A stretch of 5,362 bases of DNA. Origin: CAYSNP01 sp050945855 (GTDB taxonomy: Bacteria > Bacillota > Clostridia > Christensenellales > DTU072). Below the pieces are notes generated by a model that did no database searches, had not been told where the DNA came from, and saw only the letters and a list, made by a program, of their open reading frames with translations. The translations under genes were made by a program, and so were the position numbers. The stretch lies in the NCBI GenBank assembly GCA_050945855.1, contig JBMNTS010000058.1, forward strand, positions 1 through 5,362, read 5' to 3'. This document shows, in pieces, positions 1 to 5,362 of the stretch; the first letter of the stretch is position 1, and each line of letters starts with the position of its first letter.

Positions 1-177
1 ACGGCAAAGCGCAAGGGAGAATTGATTTATATAATTACATTGAAAGAAAACGGATTAAGCTATATAAGAGAAAAGCGCGCGGCGCGCAAAAACCTTATCG
101 CCAAGCTCTTGCTGGCTGCGGGCGTTGCCGCGCTATCCTTTTTTGTCAAATGGATTTTAGGCTTGCTCTTTAATTAA
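1..177 (+). CDS. Partial (3' end): unrecognised protein with a C-terminal transmembrane helix
   Basis: This reading frame is open from the first base of the window and stops at TAA 175-177, giving the last 58 residues of a protein whose start lies outside. I do not recognise it by name. Residues 1-31 are polar and strongly basic (TAKRKGE at the start, REKRAARK at 23-30). Residues about 36-57 are a continuous hydrophobic stretch (LLLAAGVAALSFFVKWILGLLF) with one internal Lys, consistent with a single C-terminal membrane-spanning helix, and the basic cluster before it would sit on the cytoplasmic side. The segment LIYIITLKENGLSYI resembles the last strand and turn of a winged-helix domain followed by a tail anchor, an arrangement known in small Bacillota proteins; this is only an inference. 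It ends 27 bp before uvrB on the same strand and could be co-transcribed with it. With no start codon or database match available, the reality of the gene is likely but its function is unknown. Confidence 0.6.
   Translation, partial: TAKRKGELIYIITLKENGLSYIREKRAARKNLIAKLLLAAGVAALSFFVKWILGLLFN
40..68 (+). promoter_or_regulatory. Candidate sigma-A promoter for uvrBA, inside the upstream gene
   Basis: TTGAAA at 40-45 (one mismatch to TTGACA) and TATAAG at 63-68 (one mismatch to TATAAT) are separated by exactly 17 bp. This predicts a transcript start near 75 and a leader of about 130 nt before the uvrB ATG. A perfect TATAAT also occurs at 30-35, but it has no matching -35 element upstream and no TG extension. 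The region is AT-rich coding sequence, so chance matches are possible. Confidence 0.45.
75..87. repeat. GCGCGC-G-GCGCGC tandem/inverted repeat
   Basis: Two copies of the self-complementary hexamer GCGCGC (75-80 and 82-87) are separated by one G. They stand out because the surrounding sequence is A-rich. The repeat encodes part of the basic stretch RAAR of the upstream protein. As RNA it could form a 4-bp GCGC hairpin with a 5-nt loop right at the 5' end of a transcript from the candidate promoter at 40-68. A regulatory role is speculative; it may simply reflect codon choice for Arg and Ala. Confidence 0.3.
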
Positions 178-204
178 ATCCTTATTATTGGAAATAAAAA
201 TAAG

Positions 205-2172
205 ATGTCTGAGTTTGCGATTAAAGCGGATTATAAGCCTTGCGGCGACCAGCCGCAAGCTATCGAAGCGCTTGTGGAAGGGCTTAACGACGGCTACCGG
301 ACACAGGTGCTTTTGGGAGTTACCGGCAGCGGCAAAACCTTTACCATGGCCAACGTTATCGAAAGGGTGCAGCGCCCCGCCCTGGTTATCGCACACAACA
401 AAACGCTTGCCGCCCAGCTTTGCAACGAATTCAGGGAGTTGTTTCCCGACAACAGAGTGGAATATTTTGTAAGCTATTACGACTATTATCAGCCCGAGGC
501 GTATATCCCCAGGAGCGATACTTATATAGCCAAGGAAATGGAGCTTAACGACGAGATAGACAAGCTGCGCCATTCCGCGACCTCCAGCCTTCAGGAAAGA
601 CGGGACGTAATAGTGGTGGCAAGCGTATCCTGTATTTACGCTCTGGGCGCGCCGGAGGAATATTACAGGCTTACCATATCCCTGCGCCCGGGCATGCGCA
701 TGGACAGGGACGAATTGCTTGCCCGTCTGGTGGAAATTCAATACAAAAGGAATGATATAGATTTTTCCCGCTCCGCTTTCAGAGTAAAGGGAGATGTCGT
801 GGAGATTTTTCCCTCTTACTCCACTTCCACCGCGATAAGGGTGGAATTTTTCGGGGACGAAATAGACAGGCTGCTGGAATTCGAGGTAGTAAGCGGCAGA
901 ATCGTTTCCGAGTTAAACCACGTCGCTGTTACTCCGGCTACTCACTATGTGGTGGGCAGCGAGTTTATGGAAGAAAAACTAAAAGAGATTGCGCGGGATA
1001 TGGAGGAGGAAGTCAAGGCGTTTAAGGAGAAAAACAAGCTCATCGAAGCCCAGCGTTTGGAAGAAAGGGTAAGATACGATCTGGAAATGTTGCGCGAGAT
1101 AGGGTATTGCACGGGCGTGGAAAACTACAGCCGCTATTTTGACGGCAGAAAACCGGGACAGCCCCCCTTTACCCTGCTTGACTACTTCCCCAAGGACTTT
1201 GTGCTGTTTATAGACGAAAGCCATATGACCCTGCCCCAGATAAGGGGTATGTATCACGGCGACTGGTCACGCAAGAAAAACCTTGTGGACTACGGCTTCA
1301 GGCTAAAAGCCGCCTATGACAACAGACCTGTCAACTTTAAGGAATTCAACGAAAGGTTTTCCCAAATGATATGCGTATCCGCCACCCCCGCGGATTACGA
1401 GCTTAAAGAAGCGAGCCGGGTGGTGGAGCAGCTTATCCGTCCCACCGGGCTGGTTGACCCGAGCGTGGAGGTGCGCCCGACCAAAGGGCAGATAGACGAT
1501 TTGATTGGCGAGATTAACGCGGCGACCGCCAAAGGGGGCAGGGTGCTTGTCACCACGCTTACCAAAAAAATGGCGGAAAGCCTTACCAAATACCTCAAAG
1601 AGCACCATATTAAGGTGAACTATATGCACAGCGAAATCGACACGCTGGAGCGCATAGATATAATCAACGATTTGCGCAAAGGAAAAATCGACGTAATAGT
1701 GGGCATAAACCTGTTGCGCGAAGGGCTGGATTTACCCGAGGTGTTATTGGTAGCCATACTGGATGCGGACAAGGAAGGCTTTTTGCGTTCAAGGAGTTCT
1801 TTGATTCAAACGATAGGGAGAGCGGCGCGTAACAAGGACGCCAAGGTCATTATGTACGCGGACACGATAACCGAAAGCATGCGCCAGGCGATTGACGAAA
1901 CCGAGCGCCGCCGCCGCTTTCAGATGGATTTCAATGCTAAGTATAACATTACTCCCAAAACGATAAGCAAGGAAATAATCAACACCCTGCAAATAACCAA
2001 AAAGTTTAAGGCAAGAGCCAAAGACAAGCTGAACAAGCCGGAAATATACAAAGAAATAGAAAGACTTACAAGGATAATGAAAGCCGCGAGCGCCGCTCAG
2101 GATTACGAACAGGCAATTATTCTGCGGGACGCTATCGGCGAACTGAAAAGGGAACTGGATGAAGACAATTAA
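205..2172 (+). CDS. uvrB: UvrABC system protein B (excinuclease helicase subunit)
   Basis: UvrB is the ATP-dependent damage-verification subunit of nucleotide excision repair: UvrA loads it onto DNA, and it then recruits UvrC for dual incision. At 655 residues it is normal length. Visible motifs are the N-terminal YKPCGDQPQAI (10-20); Walker A GVTGSGKT (38-45, Lys44); the tyrosine-rich beta-hairpin YYDYYQPEAY (91-100) that clamps one DNA strand; DESH (337-340); SATP (392-395); LLREGLDLPEV (503-513); and the arginine-finger motif QTIGRAAR (535-542). A UVR domain at about 615-650 (LRDAIGELKREL at its end) is the UvrC/UvrA contact region. The ATG at 205 is the only sensible start: the in-frame TAA at 175-177 lies just upstream and the N-terminus aligns with the family. 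Its ribosome binding site is poor, with only GGAA at 190-193, about 11 nt before the ATG. The stop overlaps uvrA. No catalytic residue is missing among those checked. Confidence 0.98.
   Translation: MSEFAIKADYKPCGDQPQAIEALVEGLNDGYRTQVLLGVTGSGKTFTMANVIERVQRPALVIAHNKTLAAQLCNEFRELFPDNRVEYFVSYYDYYQPEAYIPRSDTYIAKEMELNDEIDKLRHSATSSLQERRDVIVVASVSCIYALGAPEEYYRLTISLRPGMRMDRDELLARLVEIQYKRNDIDFSRSAFRVKGDVVEIFPSYSTSTAIRVEFFGDEIDRLLEFEVVSGRIVSELNHVAVTPATHYVVGSEFMEEKLKEIARDMEEEVKAFKEKNKLIEAQRLEERVRYDLEMLREIGYCTGVENYSRYFDGRKPGQPPFTLLDYFPKDFVLFIDESHMTLPQIRGMYHGDWSRKKNLVDYGFRLKAAYDNRPVNFKEFNERFSQMICVSATPADYELKEASRVVEQLIRPTGLVDPSVEVRPTKGQIDDLIGEINAATAKGGRVLVTTLTKKMAESLTKYLKEHHIKVNYMHSEIDTLERIDIINDLRKGKIDVIVGINLLREGLDLPEVLLVAILDADKEGFLRSRSSLIQTIGRAARNKDAKVIMYADTITESMRQAIDETERRRRFQMDFNAKYNITPKTISKEIINTLQITKKFKARAKDKLNKPEIYKEIERLTRIMKAASAAQDYEQAIILRDAIGELKRELDEDN
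2148..2153 (+). promoter_or_regulatory. Ribosome binding site of uvrA, within uvrB
   Basis: AAGGGA, in the context AAAAGGGAA, ends 5 nt before the uvrA ATG at 2159 and lies inside the last codons of uvrB. It is a better Shine-Dalgarno match than anything in front of uvrB. It supports ATG 2159 as the true uvrA start and fits translational coupling across the 14-bp overlap. Confidence 0.7.
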
Positions 2173-4975
2173 AATTACGGGCGCAAAAGAGAACAACCTT
2201 AAAAATATAGATGTTGAAATACCGCGCAACAAGCTTGTTGTGTTTACCGGCATTTCGGGCAGCGGAAAATCCTCTCTTGCCTTTGATACCATTTTCGCGG
2301 AAGGTCAAAGGCGGTATGTGGAAAGCCTTTCCGCGTACGCCCGCCAGTTTTTGGGGCAGATGCAAAAGCCCAACGTGGAGCATATCGAAGGCTTAAGCCC
2401 CGCTATCAGCATAGACCAGAAAACCACCAGCAGCAATCCGCGTTCCACGGTGGGGACGGTCACCGAAATATACGATTATTTAAGGCTGCTCTTTGCCCGC
2501 ATAGGCAAACCCCATTGCCCCAACTGCGGTAGGGAAATATCCAATATTTCCATTGACCAGATTACGGACAGCGTGTTAAAGCTTGCGGAAGGGGAAAAGA
2601 TAATGGTGCTTGCCCCCATAGTGCGCGGGCGCAAGGGCTCTTACCAAAAGGAGTTGGAAAAGCTGAAGAAAGACGGCTTTGTGCGTGTTAAGGCAGACGG
2701 CGTGATAAGGCTTCTGGAAGAAGACATAACCCTTGATAAAAACTACAAGCACGATATCAGCGTGGTGGTGGACAGACTGGTAATAAAGGAAAATCTGGAA
2801 CGCCGCCTCTCTGACAGTCTGGAAATCGCCCTCCGTCTTGCTGACGGAATGGTAATCATAGAAAACAACGGCGAGGAAACGCTGTACAGCACCAAAAATT
2901 CCTGCCCGGAATGCGATATCAGTCTGGGGGAACTGGCACCGAGGATGTTTTCCTTCAACAGCCCTTACGGCGCGTGTCCGGACTGCAACGGACTGGGCTT
3001 TAAGAACGAAATAGACATAAACAAAATTTTAAGAGACCCCAACCTTTCCCTTAATCAGGGCGCGGTAAAGGTAAGCGGTTGGAATCTGGATTTCGGCACA
3101 ATCGCCACTATGAAATTCCGCGCCTTGTCCAAGCGGTACGGCTTCAGCCTGGATACTCCCTTTAAGGACTTGCCCAAAGACATTCAGGATATGATTTTTT
3201 ACGGCAACGGCGGGGAAAAAATGACCATGCATTGGCAAAGCGAAAAATTGAGCGGCAGCTTCCAAAGCGATTACGAAGGATTGGTGGTGAACCTGCTGCG
3301 CCGATACCACGAGACTACTTCGGACGGGGTAAAGGCGGAAATCGAAAAGCTTATGAAGACGGTGCCTTGCGAAACTTGCGGGGGCGACCGTCTTAAAAAG
3401 GAAGTATTAGGCGTAACGGTGGGCGGCAAGAACATCATAGAAATATGCAAAATGCCCATTGATAAGCAAAAAGCCTTTTTTGGGCAACTTAAATTAGGCA
3501 ATAGGGATACCATTATCTCGGAAAGCATCATCAGAGAAATTACGGAAAGGCTGGATTTTCTCATCAACGTAGGGTTGCCTTACCTCACTCTTATGCGTTC
3601 AAGCTCCAGCCTTTCGGGAGGCGAAAGCCAGCGTATACGCCTTGCCACCCAGATAGGCAGCGGGCTTACCGGAGTATTGTATATTCTGGACGAGCCCAGC
3701 ATAGGGCTGCACCAAAGGGACAACTCAAGGCTGCTTGCCACCCTTACCCGCTTAAGGGATTTAGGCAATACCGTTATCGTGGTAGAGCATGACGAAGAGA
3801 CGATACGCAGCGCGGATTATATAGTGGACATCGGACCCGGCGCGGGAGAGAGCGGCGGAGAATTGGTGGCAAGCGGCACGCTTGCGGATATCATTAATTG
3901 TAAGAGCAGCATAACCGGGGCATTTTTATCCGGCGAAAGGAGTATAGAGACACCCGGGGAGCGGCGCAAGCCCAACGGCAATTACCTGACAGTCAAGGGC
4001 GCGGCGCAAAACAACTTAAAACACATTGACGTAAAAATACCCGCGGGGCTTATTACCGTAATAAGCGGAGTATCGGGCAGCGGAAAATCCAGTCTGGTAA
4101 ACGGCGTAATTTATCCTTATCTTGCCACAAAGCTAAACAAAGCGAACAGGGAAGCGGGAGTATTTACAAGCATTGAGGGGCTGGAGCATTTTGATAAGGT
4201 CATCGACATAGACCAGTCCCCCATCGGGCGCACTCCGCGCAGCAATCCGGCTACCTATACCGGCGTTTTTGATTATATACGCGATTTGTTTTCCATGACT
4301 GCGGATGCCAAGGCAAGGGGTTACAACCCGGGGCGTTTCAGCTTTAATGTCAAAGGCGGCAGGTGCGAAAACTGCAAGGGAGACGGCATAATCAAGATAG
4401 AAATGCACTTTTTGCCCGACGTTTACGTGCCTTGCGAGGTGTGCAGAGGCGCGAGGTACAACCGGGAAACGCTGGAAGTCAAATATAAGGGCAAGAACAT
4501 CAGCGATATTCTTAATATGACCGTAGATTCGGCGTGCAATTTCTTTAGAAATATCCCCCGTATTTACAACAAAATATCCACTCTACAGGACGTAGGACTG
4601 GGCTATATCAGGCTGGGGCAATCCTCCACCACCCTGTCCGGCGGCGAGGCGCAGCGGGTAAAGCTGGCTACCGAGCTTAGCAAAAGGAGCACGGGACGCA
4701 CGGTATATATACTGGACGAGCCTACTACCGGTTTGCATTTCGCGGATGTGGAAAAACTTATCGCAATACTTCAAAGGCTTGCCGAGGGAGGCAATACGGT
4801 TATAATTATCGAGCATAATTTGGACGTAATAAAAAACGCGGATTACATCATTGACCTGGGCCCCGAGGGGGGAGAGGCGGGCGGACAGGTTATAGCTCAG
4901 GGCACCCCGGAAGAGGTGGCTCAATGCGAGCATAGCTTTACCGGGCACTACCTTAAAAAGATATTGCAGATATAA
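2159..4975 (+). CDS. uvrA: UvrABC system protein A (excinuclease ATPase subunit)
   Basis: UvrA is the damage-sensing ABC-type ATPase that dimerises, scans DNA and delivers UvrB. Its 938 residues match the family's usual length, and both ATPase halves are complete. The first half has Walker A GISGSGKSS (31-39, Lys37), signature LSGGESQR (485-492) and Walker B ILDEPSIG with Asp511-Glu512. The second half has Walker A GVSGSGKSS (637-645, Lys643), signature LSGGEAQR (826-833) and Walker B ILDEPTTG with Asp853-Glu854. Zinc ligands are Cys249, 252, 273 and 276 in one module and Cys736, 739, 759 and 762 in the C-terminal module important for damage recognition. Further CxxC pairs are at 120/123 and 404/407. 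The start ATG at 2159 gives the standard N-terminus (ITGAKENNLKNIDVEIP) and has a good ribosome binding site inside uvrB. The 14-bp overlap with uvrB implies one bicistronic mRNA and roughly balanced synthesis. Transcription probably ends at the hairpin at 5004-5028. Confidence 0.98.
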   Translation: MKTIKITGAKENNLKNIDVEIPRNKLVVFTGISGSGKSSLAFDTIFAEGQRRYVESLSAYARQFLGQMQKPNVEHIEGLSPAISIDQKTTSSNPRSTVGTVTEIYDYLRLLFARIGKPHCPNCGREISNISIDQITDSVLKLAEGEKIMVLAPIVRGRKGSYQKELEKLKKDGFVRVKADGVIRLLEEDITLDKNYKHDISVVVDRLVIKENLERRLSDSLEIALRLADGMVIIENNGEETLYSTKNSCPECDISLGELAPRMFSFNSPYGACPDCNGLGFKNEIDINKILRDPNLSLNQGAVKVSGWNLDFGTIATMKFRALSKRYGFSLDTPFKDLPKDIQDMIFYGNGGEKMTMHWQSEKLSGSFQSDYEGLVVNLLRRYHETTSDGVKAEIEKLMKTVPCETCGGDRLKKEVLGVTVGGKNIIEICKMPIDKQKAFFGQLKLGNRDTIISESIIREITERLDFLINVGLPYLTLMRSSSSLSGGESQRIRLATQIGSGLTGVLYILDEPSIGLHQRDNSRLLATLTRLRDLGNTVIVVEHDEETIRSADYIVDIGPGAGESGGELVASGTLADIINCKSSITGAFLSGERSIETPGERRKPNGNYLTVKGAAQNNLKHIDVKIPAGLITVISGVSGSGKSSLVNGVIYPYLATKLNKANREAGVFTSIEGLEHFDKVIDIDQSPIGRTPRSNPATYTGVFDYIRDLFSMTADAKARGYNPGRFSFNVKGGRCENCKGDGIIKIEMHFLPDVYVPCEVCRGARYNRETLEVKYKGKNISDILNMTVDSACNFFRNIPRIYNKISTLQDVGLGYIRLGQSSTTLSGGEAQRVKLATELSKRSTGRTVYILDEPTTGLHFADVEKLIAILQRLAEGGNTVIIIEHNLDVIKNADYIIDLGPEGGEAGGQVIAQGTPEEVAQCEHSFTGHYLKKILQI

Positions 4976-5003
4976 TATCCACTTTTTAATCAGCAAAAAC
5001 AAG

Positions 5004-5040
5004 AAAAGGCGTTTATCCGACGCCTTTTTGTTATTTCTTT
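5004..5040. terminator. Bidirectional intrinsic terminator between uvrA and the convergent EEP gene
   Basis: AAAAGGCGT (5004-5012) pairs perfectly with ACGCCTTTT (5020-5028) around a 7-nt loop TTATCCG (5013-5019). On the plus strand the stem runs into TTTTTGTTATTTCTTT (5025-5040), ending the uvrBA transcript about 30 nt after the uvrA stop. On the minus strand the same stem is followed by TTTTCTTGTTTTT (from 5007 down to 4995), so it can also end the opposing EEP transcript, whose stop is at 5060. It lies in an 84-bp intergenic gap (4976-5059), where I see no other element. Confidence 0.85.
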
Positions 5041-5059
5041 AATCTGTTTTCTTGCTTAA

Positions 5060-5362
5060 CTAATTAAGTTTAAGTACGGATTTTATCGCGTAATGGTCGG
5101 AGGTATATACTCCGTCTATTTGCTCCGCCAGCACCTTGTAGGACAAAGCGGTAAAATCGCCCTTTGTTACAAAAATGAAATCTATGGGAGCGCGGGCGGT
5201 AACGTCGTGAGCGCCGTAGCCGTGATAAGAGCCTATATCCATGGTTTCCGTAGCAATGTGCTTGGTGTCGTCCAGCGCCTCTTTTGCCGTTAAATACAAA
5301 GGCGTATTTTCCTCCAGGTTAAAGTCGCCTGTCAGAATAGCGGGCGTTTGTTGCGCTTGTAT
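5060..5362 (-). CDS. Partial (3' end): endonuclease/exonuclease/phosphatase (EEP) family protein
   Basis: Read from base 5362 downwards, this frame is open for 100 residues and stops at TAG (5062-5060); the N-terminal part lies beyond the window. It carries the C-terminal hallmarks of the DNase I-like metal-dependent EEP fold: LTGDFN at 10-15 (Asp13 and Asn15 active-site residues), SYHGYG around His47, IDFIF at 60-64 (Asp61), and TSDHYAI with Asp89-His90, the terminal catalytic pair. The family cleaves phosphodiester or phosphomonoester bonds in nucleic acids, phospholipids or inositol phosphates. The fragment lacks the tryptophan-rich RIDYIL context typical of exonuclease III, so I would not call it xthA; the substrate cannot be told from this part. 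The first metal-binding residues and any signal peptide are off-window. A TTG at 5299-5297 could be read as a start, but conserved GDFN lies upstream of it, so the gene clearly extends further. It converges on uvrA and shares its terminator, so it is not part of the uvrBA operon. Confidence 0.9.
   Translation of the reverse strand: MQAQQTPAILTGDFNLEENTPLYLTAKEALDDTKHIATETMDIGSYHGYGAHDVTARAPIDFIFVTKGDFTALSYKVLAEQIDGVYTSDHYAIKSVLKLN

Noticed and set aside
30..35. Perfect TATAAT as an alternative -10 box
   Set aside because: Sequence 17 bp upstream (AAGCGC) does not resemble a -35 element and there is no TG extension. The pair at 40-68 is better.
1..204. SOS (LexA/DinR) operator upstream of uvrB
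   Set aside because: Neither GAAC-N4-GTTC nor CTGT-N8-ACAG was found by eye. An operator further upstream cannot be excluded.
157..741. 194-codon open frame on the minus strand opposite the uvrB start
   Set aside because: It lies antisense to conserved uvrB coding sequence, and its translation shows no recognisable motif. It is a shadow of the codon pattern of the real gene.
1789..2292. 167-codon minus-strand frame across the uvrB/uvrA junction
   Set aside because: It is antisense to the UVR domain of UvrB and the first Walker A of UvrA, both strongly conserved. No recognisable domain appears in it.
4583..5002. 139-codon minus-strand frame opposite the end of uvrA
   Set aside because: It overlaps the conserved second ABC signature and Walker B of UvrA on the opposite strand and begins next to the terminator. 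It has no family features.
5093..5293. 66-codon plus-strand frame downstream of uvrA
   Set aside because: It is antisense to the EEP gene, whose minus-strand product has clear family motifs (IDFIF, SDH).
5297..5299. TTG as the start of a complete 79-residue minus-strand protein
   Set aside because: The frame remains open to the window edge, and the conserved LTGDFN active-site motif lies upstream of this TTG, so it is an internal Leu codon.
1..5362. CRISPR array, insertion sequence, tRNA/rRNA, prophage or novel defence system
   Set aside because: No spaced repeats, terminal inverted repeats with a transposase, cloverleaf-like structures or unexplained gene clusters were seen. Nearly all of the window is accounted for by four genes.

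Overview
The window is a compact piece of bacterial chromosome dominated by the nucleotide excision repair pair uvrB-uvrA. Both genes are full length on the plus strand and overlap by 14 bp. They are flanked by two partial genes: the 3' end of a small membrane-anchored protein upstream (plus strand), and the 3' end of an endonuclease/exonuclease/phosphatase (EEP) superfamily gene downstream (minus strand). The uvrB-then-uvrA order, the tight overlap and the protein sequences suggest a Bacillota relative, probably clostridial. This is an inference from gene order and sequence style, not a taxonomic search. Base composition looks intermediate, with no abrupt compositional island.

Layout. Bases 1-177 are the C-terminal 58 codons of an unrecognised protein ending in one hydrophobic helix. 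A 27-bp gap separates it from uvrB (205-2172). A good sigma-A-type promoter candidate (40-68) lies inside the upstream gene, so uvrBA may have its own promoter. uvrA (2159-4975) starts inside the last codons of uvrB behind a purine-rich ribosome binding site. The 84-bp intergenic region 4976-5059 holds a 9-bp-stem hairpin with T-rich flanks on both sides, which fits a bidirectional terminator for two convergent genes. Bases 5060-5362 are the minus-strand C-terminal 100 codons of the EEP gene.

Function. UvrA dimers recognise damaged DNA and load UvrB. UvrB verifies the lesion and recruits UvrC, whose gene is not here. Every catalytic and zinc-binding motif I checked in both proteins is intact. 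No LexA-type operator is visible in the 204 bp upstream of uvrB.

I found no undescribed system. There is no CRISPR array, mobile element, tRNA or rRNA, and no unexplained stretch longer than 100 bp. The findings below are modest regulatory and architectural observations.
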